From an uncultured Parabacteroides sp. (GTDB lineage: Bacteria; Bacteroidota; Bacteroidia; Bacteroidales; Tannerellaceae): a DNA stretch of 11,873 nt. A program made the translations under genes and the position numbers. Under the pieces are notes generated by a model. It had not been told where the DNA came from. It searched no databases and worked only from the letters and a program-made list of their open reading frames with translations. Positions within the stretch are counted from its first letter, which is position 1; every line of letters starts with the position of its first letter. The stretch lies in NCBI GenBank assembly GCA_900547435.1, contig URGO01000100.1, forward strand, positions 1 to 11,873. The letters run 5' to 3'. Shown here in pieces: positions 6,151 through 11,873 of the stretch.

Positions 6151-7881
6151 TTATTTGGCTGCATTGGCAATCCATTCCGCGACTTGCTCAGCCGAAGGAT
6201 TGGCCAATTCTAACTTATACTTCTTATTAAGTTCACACAATTCCTGTCTTACCTTATTCGGATTGGCGTCTTTCAGGATTTCAAGGGTGATATATCCTGC
6301 CTTCTGAAGCGCCGGTACCCAATCCTTATCCACACCGATAGCCGTATATTTCTCAACGGAATCCTTCTTGGCTGTTTTTTCCGGGCGCATCTGCGGGAAG
6401 AAGAGTACTTCCTGGATTGTAGTCTGACCGGTCATCAACATCACCAAACGGTCTATTCCAATACCGATACCGCTGGTCGGAGGCATACCGTATTCCAACG
6501 CACGCATGAAATCCTGGTCGATAATCATCGCCTCGTCATCTCCCTTATCCGCCAGGCGCATCTGTTCTTTGAAACGTGCCTCCTGGTCGATCGGGTCATT
6601 CAGCTCGGAATAAGCATTTGCCAACTCCTTACCATTTACCATCAACTCAAACCGCTCGGTCAGGCCCGGTTTACTCCGATGCATTTTGGTAAGCGGAGAC
6701 ATTTCCACCGGATAATCAATAATAAAGGTAGGCTGGATAAAGGTACCTTCACAAAACTCGCCGAAGATTTCATCAATCAGCTTGCCTTTACCCATCGTAT
6801 CATCGATTTCCAGATTCAGCTTCTTGCATACTTCACGGATTTGCGCTTCATCCATGCCCTCCAAATCATAACCGGTTTTCTCCTTGATAGCCTCAAGAAT
6901 CGGAAGCCGTCGGTAAGGAGCCTTAAAGCTGATGGTCTTTCCGTCTACTACGGTCTCGCTCGTACCATTCACCGCGATACAAATCTCTTCCAGCAACTTC
7001 TCGGTGAAAGACATCATCCAGTTATAATCTTTGTACTGGACATACAACTCCATACATGTGAATTCCGGATTATGATTGCGATCCATTCCTTCGTTACGGA
7101 AGTTCTTGCCTATTTCATATACCCCTTCAAAACCACCTACAATCAAGCGTTTCAAGTAAAGCTCCGTAGCGATACGCATATACATATCTATATCCAGCGC
7201 ATTGAAGTGCGTGATGAACGGACGGGCGCTGGCACCTCCCGGAATGGATTGCAAGGTCGGAGTTTCCACTTCGGTATATCCGGCATCATCCAGCACGCGG
7301 CGCATGGTCTTAACCACCTTCGCACGCTTCAGGAAGATATCTTTCACGCCATCATTGACAATTAAGTCTACATAACGCTGGCGATAACGGAGTTCCGGGT
7401 CATTGAAGCCATCATAAGCCACCCCGTCTTTATACTTCACAATAGGCAAGGGACGCAAAGACTTAGACAAAACAGTCAGCTCACGGGCGTGTACCGAAAT
7501 CTCGCCCATCTGCGTACGGAACACATAGCCTTTGATACCGACTATATCCCCTATGTCCAATAACTTTTTGAATACAATAGTATAAAGGTCTATATTTTCA
7601 TCCGGACAAATATCGTCACGAGAGATATAAACCTGTATTCTACCTTCCGAATCCTGCAATTCCATGAAAGAAGCCTTGCCCATGATACGACGGCTCATGA
7701 TTCGTCCGGCAATACTTACCTCACGCGGTTCGGCGTCATCCTTGAAATTCGCCTTTATTTCTTTGGAAAATGCATTTGTCGCATACTCTGCTGCTGGATA
7801 CGGTTCTATCCCCATTTCTCGCAACTGCGCCATGCTGTTGCGTCTGATAATTTCCTGTTCGCTCAGTTCTAATAGATTCAT
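6151..7881 (-). CDS. lysS: Lysyl-tRNA synthetase, class II
   Basis: LysS charges tRNA-Lys with lysine at the cost of ATP. The 576-residue protein has an anticodon-binding OB fold at about 54-140. The class II core follows: motif 1 around 193-214 (VLDDAGYTEVETP), motif 2 with FRNEGMDRNHNPEF at 261-274, and motif 3 GIGIGIDRLVMLM at 471-483. After the catalytic core come about 75 extra residues (505-576) with a helical look (ALQKAGYITLEILKDANPNK, then PSAEQVAEWI), an extension I associate with Bacteroidetes LysS and absent from E. coli LysS. The gene is the first of the lysS-gpsA-pgi unit and has a good promoter about 30 bp upstream, leaving a very short leader. The start MNLLELSEQEIIRRN is typical for the family. 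Confidence 0.97.
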   Translation of the reverse strand: MNLLELSEQEIIRRNSMAQLREMGIEPYPAAEYATNAFSKEIKANFKDDAEPREVSIAGRIMSRRIMGKASFMELQDSEGRIQVYISRDDICPDENIDLYTIVFKKLLDIGDIVGIKGYVFRTQMGEISVHARELTVLSKSLRPLPIVKYKDGVAYDGFNDPELRYRQRYVDLIVNDGVKDIFLKRAKVVKTMRRVLDDAGYTEVETPTLQSIPGGASARPFITHFNALDIDMYMRIATELYLKRLIVGGFEGVYEIGKNFRNEGMDRNHNPEFTCMELYVQYKDYNWMMSFTEKLLEEICIAVNGTSETVVDGKTISFKAPYRRLPILEAIKEKTGYDLEGMDEAQIREVCKKLNLEIDDTMGKGKLIDEIFGEFCEGTFIQPTFIIDYPVEMSPLTKMHRSKPGLTERFELMVNGKELANAYSELNDPIDQEARFKEQMRLADKGDDEAMIIDQDFMRALEYGMPPTSGIGIGIDRLVMLMTGQTTIQEVLFFPQMRPEKTAKKDSVEKYTAIGVDKDWVPALQKAGYITLEILKDANPNKVRQELCELNKKYKLELANPSAEQVAEWIANAAK

Positions 7882-7910
7882 TGCACTATTATCATTTGTA
7901 TAATACAGCG

Positions 7911-7941
7911 CAAAAATATAAAAAATATTCGGTAATGTAAA
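7911..7941 (-). promoter_or_regulatory. Promoter of the lysS operon
   Basis: On the minus strand the -7 box TATTTTTG (7911-7918) fits TAnnTTTG exactly. A near-match -33 box, TTTA (7938-7941), lies 19 bp upstream. Transcription would start about 20-25 nt before the lysS ATG. Confidence 0.55.
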
Positions 7942-7964
7942 TGAAACAAGGAAATATCTTTACC

Positions 7965-7988
7965 CCGCCGGCGGAATTAGAAGCCGGC
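7965..7988. repeat. GC-rich dyad downstream of the HU-LysM gene
   Basis: Two GCCGGC copies (7967-7972 and 7983-7988) can pair across a 10-nt loop, and CCGCCGGCGG at 7965-7974 is itself a perfect palindrome. It lies 24 bp after the stop of the HU-LysM gene. There is no T-tract on the minus strand, so it is a weak candidate for an intrinsic terminator or a transcript-end hairpin. Confidence 0.35.
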
Positions 7989-8011
7989 ACATGTCAGACT
8001 CTCCGAGGAAG

Positions 8012-8983
8012 TTACTCTTCGGCGGATAAGATTTCGGATTGCAAGGCGGCGGCTTTTTCGATAGAGGCACGGTCTTTCGGATTTATTCCGTACCTTCCCG
8101 GAGCCGGAATGCGGATTTCCGTTCCTATCGGTATGTTATTCGGGTCTGTTATAATATCCGCATTATACCTATATATATATACCCAAAAGAATTTATGCCC
8201 GTAATATTTCAAAGATATTGTGGTCAACCTGTCGCCCGGTTTGATCTGCGTTACACCCAAATCCTCCAACAGATCCGATTCAGCTGGAGACGGAAGGGTA
8301 TCCGCAGACGTTACCCGAACCGAATCTTTTACCACACGGGGAGTATCTATCCCGGTAATCAATTCTTTTTCCACCCGGGCCGACCAATCCGGCTCTTGAG
8401 GCATGGGCTTATCTGCCACGAACCATTCACTCAAATAGGCAATGTACCCGATGCCGATTACGATAATCAGTACCAGACAAGCCACCAGTACTTGCCATCT
8501 CCGGGAAGAATCCTTTGCGGGTTGTGGTTGAACGGGCGCTTCCGGTTCCGGTGCCTTTTCCTCCGGAGGCGAATCGGGTAAGACCTCTTCTACCGATTCA
8601 TCGGATGTCTCTTCGTTATCCACCGGTTCGGACGAGGTATTCAGGTCCGAAAAGGTAACACCTTCGCTCAACTCTGTAGTCTCAAACCAGGAAAATGGCT
8701 TGTTGACCAACTCTTTCAGGTCTTTGTCCGGCACAAAGGCAAACTTATAATGAGACGGGATAAGGAAACGCTCGCCGGAATTGACCGAAACGCTCTCACG
8801 CTCCTCCACACGGATAATCTTGAACGTCCCCAAGCCCTTTACCTTAACCAGTTTATCCATATAAACGCCCTCCGTCACAACCGCAATAAACTCTTGCAGG
8901 AAACGTTCGGCCTCCTGCACCTCCTTGCCGGTCTGCTCGGCCAAAATAATGGCCAAGTCCTGTAATGTCAGTCGTTTATTCAT
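8012..8983 (-). CDS. HU-type DNA-binding domain fused to a transmembrane helix and a LysM domain
   Basis: A 323-residue protein with four regions. Residues 1-95 resemble the HU/IHF fold (helical pair, then VKVKGLGTFKIIRVEERESVSVN and RFLIPSHYKFAFVPDKDLKELV). Residues 103-160 are an acidic, Pro-rich linker. Residues 164-184 form one hydrophobic helix (VLVACLVLIIVIGIGYIAYL) preceded by Arg161-Arg162, which predicts a cytoplasmic N-terminus by the positive-inside rule. Residues 244-294 are a LysM domain (IKPGDRLTTISLKYYG, then NNIPIGTEIRIP), which typically binds peptidoglycan. The inferred picture is a membrane protein holding DNA on the inside and cell wall on the outside. Weak conservation of the HU arm (NSGERFLIPS in place of NPxTGxxxxIPA) leaves it possible that this domain binds another partner. 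Its start overlaps the end of the HU gene by 8 bp (ATGAATAA), suggesting translational coupling. A role in chromosome anchoring is not shown. Confidence 0.88.
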   Translation of the reverse strand: MNKRLTLQDLAIILAEQTGKEVQEAERFLQEFIAVVTEGVYMDKLVKVKGLGTFKIIRVEERESVSVNSGERFLIPSHYKFAFVPDKDLKELVNKPFSWFETTELSEGVTFSDLNTSSEPVDNEETSDESVEEVLPDSPPEEKAPEPEAPVQPQPAKDSSRRWQVLVACLVLIIVIGIGYIAYLSEWFVADKPMPQEPDWSARVEKELITGIDTPRVVKDSVRVTSADTLPSPAESDLLEDLGVTQIKPGDRLTTISLKYYGHKFFWVYIYRYNADIITDPNNIPIGTEIRIPAPGRYGINPKDRASIEKAAALQSEILSAEE

Positions 8984-9305
8984 CTTTTTCCAATTCCTTT
9001 AACCGGTTCTTTACCGTTGCACCCGGCTTAAATACCGGGACCAGTTTCGGCGGGACCAGGTACCTCTTCCCATTGGCCGGATTCACGGAAATCCGTTCCA
9101 TCTTTTTCCGCACCTCGAATTGCCCGAACGAAGCCATATAGACCGAATCCCCCTCCATCAGCTTCGTCCCGATGGCCGAACCTAAAGCAGAAAGCATCTC
9201 TGTAACCTCGCGCGAGGTCCAATCCATGCGCCCGGAAAGGGCTGATATGACTTCTTTACTTTTCATGGAAGAGTGTTTTTCGATATCGGTCGCTATATTA
9301 ATCAT
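8976..9305 (-). CDS. HU-family DNA-binding protein
   Basis: From the ATG at 9305 the protein has 109 residues, close to HU/IHF subunits (about 90-100). Features are the helical N-terminal region (KEVISALSGRMDWTSREV), the GDSVYMASFGQFEVRKKMERISVN strand, and the canonical DNA arm NPANGKRYLVPPKLVPVFKPG with the conserved Pro thought to intercalate and bend DNA. HU dimers wrap and bend DNA in the nucleoid. The frame extends upstream to 9383, but that would overlap the rimO end; a start at 9266 (MKSKEVISAL) aligns best with short HU proteins and is a serious alternative. The chosen start leaves 34 bp after rimO. The stop overlaps the next gene, so the two HU-type proteins are probably made together and could form mixed dimers. 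Confidence 0.85.
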   Translation of the reverse strand: MINIATDIEKHSSMKSKEVISALSGRMDWTSREVTEMLSALGSAIGTKLMEGDSVYMASFGQFEVRKKMERISVNPANGKRYLVPPKLVPVFKPGATVKNRLKELEKDE

Positions 9306-9339
9306 TTTTTCATAAACCAGCAACTTTTCCGCGCTGAAT

Positions 9340-10077
9340 TTACAAAACCCGGCCGTAAAGCTCGAATGGCTGGGCGTCTTCAATCAGTACCTGATAGAAA
9401 TTACCCGGTTTCAGCACCTGTTCTTTGCTGATTAACACTTCAGGGTCTACCTCCGGCGAATCATATTCCGTACGCCCGATGTAGAAATCCTCCTCCTCAC
9501 GGTCCAACATGACCTTGAAAGTCTTGTCAATCTTCGAGTTATTGGCCGCCAGCGAGATACGTTCCTGTGCCCGCATCAAGATGTCCAGACGTTCTTGTTT
9601 TATTTCTTCGGGAATATTATCCTCATAATGCTGATAGGCATAAGTGCCGCTCTCGTGGCTATACGCGAACGCCCCCATCCGCTCGAAGCGCATCTTCCGC
9701 ACGAACTCCAACAATTCTTCAAAGTCGGCCTCCGTCTCGCCGGGATGCCCTACCATCAAGGTGGTCCGCAAATGAATACCCGGTACCTCCTCGCGCATTC
9801 GTTGCATCAACTCGTAGGTCTGCGCTTTCGTGATATTCCGGCGCATCAACTTCAACATATTATCACTGATATGCTGGAGGGCGATGTCCATATATTTGCA
9901 CACATTCTCGCGCTCACGCATCACCCGGAGCAAATCCAACGGGAAATGCGCCGGATAACCATAGTGCAGCCGAATCCATTCCACGCCCTTCACGTCTGAA
10001 ATCCGTTCGACCAGCTCCGGAAGCGCCATCCGTTTGTAAAGGTCCAGACCGTAATAGGTCAAATCCTGGGCAATCAA
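9340..10077 (-). CDS. rimO: RimO C-terminal fragment: rest of radical SAM barrel plus TRAM domain
   Basis: This is a 245-residue segment in the same frame as the upstream piece, starting if at all at a TTG (10075-10077) two codons after the premature stop. It contains RRNITKAQTYELMQRMREEVPG, LRTTLMVGHPGETEADFEELL and a C-terminal TRAM domain from about residue 185 (KTFKVMLDREEEDFYIGRTEYDSPEVD), which normally contacts the substrate. It lacks all cluster cysteines. Restart at the TTG would give a protein without catalytic capacity. Confidence 0.75.
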   Translation of the reverse strand: MIAQDLTYYGLDLYKRMALPELVERISDVKGVEWIRLHYGYPAHFPLDLLRVMRERENVCKYMDIALQHISDNMLKLMRRNITKAQTYELMQRMREEVPGIHLRTTLMVGHPGETEADFEELLEFVRKMRFERMGAFAYSHESGTYAYQHYEDNIPEEIKQERLDILMRAQERISLAANNSKIDKTFKVMLDREEEDFYIGRTEYDSPEVDPEVLISKEQVLKPGNFYQVLIEDAQPFELYGRVL

Positions 10078-10083
10078 TTGGAA

Positions 10084-10635
10084 CTACTTGACACCCCGGC
10101 CTACCAATAACTTCACCTCTTCCACCAGATCCTCCATAGGACGGGATTGGAAAGCACCCGTAATCAGCGGAATGTAACAATACGAACACGTTCGGTTGCA
10201 CCCCTCACCTATCTTGAGATAAGCGTAATGTTTCGGAGTGGTCAGTACCCTATCGTGAGCCAATTCCTCGTGATAAGCCTTTCCTAAATCGGAAATCAAC
10301 TCTTTCCAATTGAATTTCCCGTAAAAATGGTCCACCTCCGGAAGCTCCTGCACCAAATCGTTCATAAAACGTTCCGAAAGACATCCCATCACAAACAACT
10401 TGCCAATCCGCCCTTGCTTCTTGGCTTCGCCCAATTCCAAAATCATCTCAATGGACTCTTCCTGCGCGTCTCCAATAAATCCGCACGTATTGACCACGAC
10501 AATTTCGCCATTGATTTTATGAGGGTCATGCTCCACCTGATAACCATTCGCCTTGAACTGGCGCATCAACTGCTCCGAATCCACCAGGTTCTTCGAGCAT
10601 CCCAACGTAATTATATCCACCTTATTTTTCCGCAT
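10084..10635 (-). CDS. rimO: RimO N-terminal fragment: MTTase domain plus start of radical SAM domain
   Basis: This is a 183-residue open segment. It holds the methylthiotransferase (UPF0004) domain with cluster cysteines Cys13 (TLGCSKN), Cys51 (NTCGF) and Cys85 (MGCLSER). It also holds the radical SAM motif GCNRTCSYCYIP, with Cys146, Cys150 and Cys153. It ends in the premature TAG. All iron-sulfur ligands are present, but about half of the radical SAM barrel is lost. A stable, active product is not expected. Confidence 0.8.
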   Translation of the reverse strand: MRKNKVDIITLGCSKNLVDSEQLMRQFKANGYQVEHDPHKINGEIVVVNTCGFIGDAQEESIEMILELGEAKKQGRIGKLFVMGCLSERFMNDLVQELPEVDHFYGKFNWKELISDLGKAYHEELAHDRVLTTPKHYAYLKIGEGCNRTCSYCYIPLITGAFQSRPMEDLVEEVKLLVGRGVK

Positions 10636-10666
10636 ACCCTATTTATTTTTCCATTTCACCCAAACA

Positions 10667-10764
10667 AAAAATCGTCTAACAGCTGTGCACTTTGCGTCTA
10701 ACAGCCGTGTACGTTGCGTCTAACAACTGTGCAACTTGCGTCTAACAGCTGTTAGACGATTTTT
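10667..10764 (-). repeat. Four tandem 22-bp repeats in the rimO leader, closing as a large inverted repeat with a U-tract
   Basis: Units begin at 10673, 10695, 10717 and 10739, each 22 bp and each opening CGTCTAACA. The shared pattern is CGTCTAACARCYGTGYACNTTG, with the last unit replaced by the perfect 20-bp palindrome CGTCTAACAGCTGTTAGACG at 10739-10758. The first and last units with their A/T flanks form an exact 19-bp inverted repeat (10667-10685 with 10746-10764, 60 nt apart). In the rimO transcript the closing arm is followed by six U residues, 30 nt before the rimO ATG. It could be an intrinsic terminator, an attenuator or a set of operator sites. The 319 bp between rimO and the next gene hold only this array, a promoter and a terminator. 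Confidence 0.85.
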
Positions 10765-10814
10765 ACATCCCGGCTTATCCTAATTATATCCCATCGGATC
10801 TCCGAGATGTTGGA

Positions 10815-10846
10815 CAAAAGTAATCAAATCCTCTTGATTATGCAAA
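10815..10846 (-). promoter_or_regulatory. Promoter of the rimO-HU-HU/LysM unit
   Basis: On the minus strand a -33 TTTG (10843-10846) lies 20 bp from a -7 TACTTTTG (10815-10822), an exact match to the Bacteroidetes pattern TTTG-N19-21-TAnnTTTG. Transcription would start near 10808, giving a leader of about 170 nt that contains the 22-bp repeat array. Confidence 0.7.
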
Positions 10847-10889
10847 AGCATAAGAAGGTGATAAACGCCAATTCATTTATTCATTGCAT

Positions 10890-10931
10890 AAAAAAGCTTC
10901 GGACGGTGCTTGAAGTCACACCGTCCGAAGC
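10890..10931 (-). terminator. Intrinsic terminator of the MBL-fold gene
   Basis: A 13-bp perfect stem, GCTTCGGACGGTG (10896-10908) with CACCGTCCGAAGC (10919-10931), and a 10-nt loop. On the minus strand it is followed by six T residues (10890-10895). It begins 24 bp after the stop of the MBL-fold gene. Confidence 0.9.
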
Positions 10932-10954
10932 ATTATCGCTCAATATGCCTTATC

Positions 10955-11788
10955 TTATTTATAGAGGGCCTTACCCAAATCTTCCAATCCGGCTTCTCTG
11001 GGCAATCCGGGCCAAGCTTGTTTCATAGCATCCACAAAAGCTTGTGCCGTATTGTTGGCCACAAGCAACTCTTTCATCTTTTTCAGATAGGCGATTTTAA
11101 ACTCCACCGCATCGCGTGTAGTTGCGCCACCGTGTCCACCGATGAACAGCGTCGCACCCGAAGCCAATGAGTTTTCAGCTTCTGCTATTTCAGCATCAAT
11201 GGCATCAGAAGAAGAAATCTGCAGGTGGCTAACATGTGCCTTTACCGGAGTCCAATGGGTATAATAAGCCTTTCCGCCTATCAGAATGCTTGCACCAGGA
11301 AAATCCGATTTTGCCCCATGACGGAACTCAAAAGTAACCCCTGCCCATGTCTGCGTTGTTCCAAAAGCGACTTCTGTAGCCTTGCCTGTGGGCATATCTG
11401 TCATTGCATCGCCGAAGGCCTGTGCAAAGCCTTTCATCATGCCACCATAGATTTCTCCTTTGGTAAATTCAGGCATACCCTGAGCCATTACCACATCATG
11501 TTTTCCTGTTCCTCCCACATGATAATCCGTGATGCGTTTTTCCACCGATTTATCCAACTTGGAAAGATAGGCGTCAAATTCAGCCACATTGTCCTTGAAC
11601 AGCGGCTGTTCCATAGTTACAAGAGCATCTTCTCCCTCAATGATGTAACTTGCATCGCCCAACACATCGTTGGTGTAGTACACGTGCAATTTGTAATTGC
11701 CGAGGTCATGTACCTCGAAACGTCCTTTAGTCTGTGCCATAGCTGTGATTGTTAAAAGATTAAACAAAATAAATAATACCTTTTTCAT
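10955..11788 (-). CDS. Exported metallo-beta-lactamase-fold-like protein with degenerate metal motif
   Basis: A 277-residue protein. Residues 1-18 are a classical signal peptide (KK, hydrophobic core, AMA cleavage site before Gln19), so it is periplasmic or secreted. The layout suits an MBL fold: beta-strand start FEVHDLGNYKLHVYYTND, SYIIEGEDALVTMEQP (substrate-face strands), ITDYHVGGTGKHDVV at about 86-100, GGKAYYTHWTPVKAHVSH at 171-188, FIGGHGG at 215-221 and a helical C-terminus. The canonical HxHxDH motif is not present: only His90 of HVGG fits its last position, though His97, His178, His185, His188 and His219 are available for another metal site. Related proteins are annotated as MBL-fold metallo-hydrolases of unknown function. 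It is 37 bp downstream of a probable gene end, without a visible promoter, so it may be second in an operon, and it ends at a strong terminator. Confidence 0.72.
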   Translation of the reverse strand: MKKVLFILFNLLTITAMAQTKGRFEVHDLGNYKLHVYYTNDVLGDASYIIEGEDALVTMEQPLFKDNVAEFDAYLSKLDKSVEKRITDYHVGGTGKHDVVMAQGMPEFTKGEIYGGMMKGFAQAFGDAMTDMPTGKATEVAFGTTQTWAGVTFEFRHGAKSDFPGASILIGGKAYYTHWTPVKAHVSHLQISSSDAIDAEIAEAENSLASGATLFIGGHGGATTRDAVEFKIAYLKKMKELLVANNTAQAFVDAMKQAWPGLPREAGLEDLGKALYK

Positions 11789-11825
11789 TGTTTCTACCTT
11801 TAATTTGAGTTATACAATAGTTTGC

Positions 11826-11873
11826 TTAATATCCGATGGTGAAACGCTCATAATGGTGTTTCGGGTTTTCCAG
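11826..11873 (-). CDS. C-terminal end of an unidentified gene, cut by window edge
   Basis: The frame that ends in TAA at 11826-11828 reads LENPKHHYERFTIGY to the window edge. It is open throughout and protein-like in composition, and it sits 37 bp upstream of the MBL-fold gene in the same direction. Fifteen residues are too few to name a family; it could be chance. Confidence 0.45.
   Translation of the reverse strand: MENPKHHYERFTIGY

Larger units (their letters stand above)
9340..10635 (-). pseudogene. rimO: Ribosomal protein S12 methylthiotransferase RimO, interrupted by an in-frame TAG
   Basis: RimO adds a methylthio group to the beta carbon of an Asp of ribosomal protein S12, using two [4Fe-4S] clusters and S-adenosylmethionine. 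The complete frame is 431 codons plus the terminal TAA, the normal length, but codon 184 (10084-10086) is TAG. The local reading is VGRGVK, stop, FQLIAQDLTYYG, and relatives read VKEFQLIAQDLT. A single GAG to TAG change explains it; nothing is frameshifted or deleted. The stop falls inside the radical SAM barrel, after all six cluster cysteines and before the rest of the barrel and the TRAM domain, so truncation should abolish activity. TAG also ends the radical SAM, TIM-barrel and HAD genes here, so it is an ordinary stop codon in this genome. The other codons look intact, indicating a recent event, a base-call error or readthrough. Neighbours are the HU and HU-LysM genes downstream. Confidence 0.85.

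Noticed and set aside
6137..6175. Upstream start for gpsA at 6175
   Set aside because: It would overlap the lysS stop and add residues ahead of the glycine-rich motif that GpsA proteins lack; the ATG at 6136 has better spacing.
6679..7365. Plus-strand open frame of 228 codons opposite lysS
   Set aside because: Antisense to a well-conserved synthetase core, with no domain and no promoter or start context.
9306..9383. Upstream start for the HU gene at 9383
   Set aside because: It overlaps the end of rimO and adds 26 residues without HU character.
10084..10086. Pyrrolysine or other designed recoding at the rimO TAG
   Set aside because: No recoding structure is evident after the codon, TAG is used as a plain stop in three neighbouring genes, and pyrrolysine systems are not expected in Bacteroidales. 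Nonsense mutation or sequence error fits better.
10673..10760. CRISPR array
   Set aside because: The 22-bp units are contiguous with no unique spacers of 25-40 bp, and no cas genes are near. It is a tandem repeat.
10807..11028. Plus-strand frame of 73 codons between rimO and the MBL gene
   Set aside because: It runs through the intrinsic terminator and the rimO promoter and into the MBL gene in antisense, with no recognisable motif.

Overview
The window looks like chromosomal DNA from a gut Bacteroidales bacterium, most likely Parabacteroides or a close relative. This is inferred from protein character, moderate GC, promoters of the Bacteroidetes type (TTTG about 20 bp upstream of TAnnTTTG), A-rich start regions without strong Shine-Dalgarno sequences, and gene order such as lysS-gpsA-pgi and rimO-HU-HU/LysM. 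No rRNA, tRNA, CRISPR array, insertion sequence or phage gene was seen.

Left part (1-2874): an AT-rich DUF1016/YhcG-type PD-(D/E)XK nuclease-like protein runs off the left edge. Next to it is a YhcC-type radical SAM protein (TIGR01212 family) on the minus strand. It is divergent from a plus-strand, signal-bearing TIM-barrel protein of the sugar phosphate isomerase/epimerase type. The two divergent genes share a 154-bp control region.

Centre (2935-7881): four minus-strand genes, read in the order lysS (lysyl-tRNA synthetase), gpsA (glycerol-3-phosphate dehydrogenase), pgi (glucose-6-phosphate isomerase) and a HAD phosphatase/phosphoglucomutase-like gene. The first three are separated by only about 15 bp each and look like one transcription unit from a promoter just upstream of lysS. 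The HAD gene sits between two copies of a 7-bp-periodic inverted repeat.

Right part (8012-10635): rimO, a small HU-family protein and an HU-transmembrane-LysM fusion, all on the minus strand. The two HU genes overlap by 8 bp. rimO is interrupted by one in-frame TAG at codon 184, exactly where relatives are expected to read a Glu codon. The downstream frame stays open to the normal C-terminus, so this is a recent nonsense mutation, a sequencing error or a recoded site. The rimO promoter lies about 180 bp upstream, and the leader carries four tandem 22-bp repeats. The first and last repeats form a 19-bp inverted repeat with a U-tract just before the start codon.

Far right (10890-11873): a secreted protein resembling metallo-beta-lactamase-fold hydrolases, with a degenerate metal motif, ends at a clear intrinsic terminator. 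The last 15 codons of another gene probably lie upstream of it at the window edge.

The items most worth following up are the interrupted rimO, the repeat array in its leader, the predicted membrane-spanning HU-LysM protein, the apparent loss of a catalytic Asp in the DUF1016 nuclease, and the repeat-flanked HAD gene.
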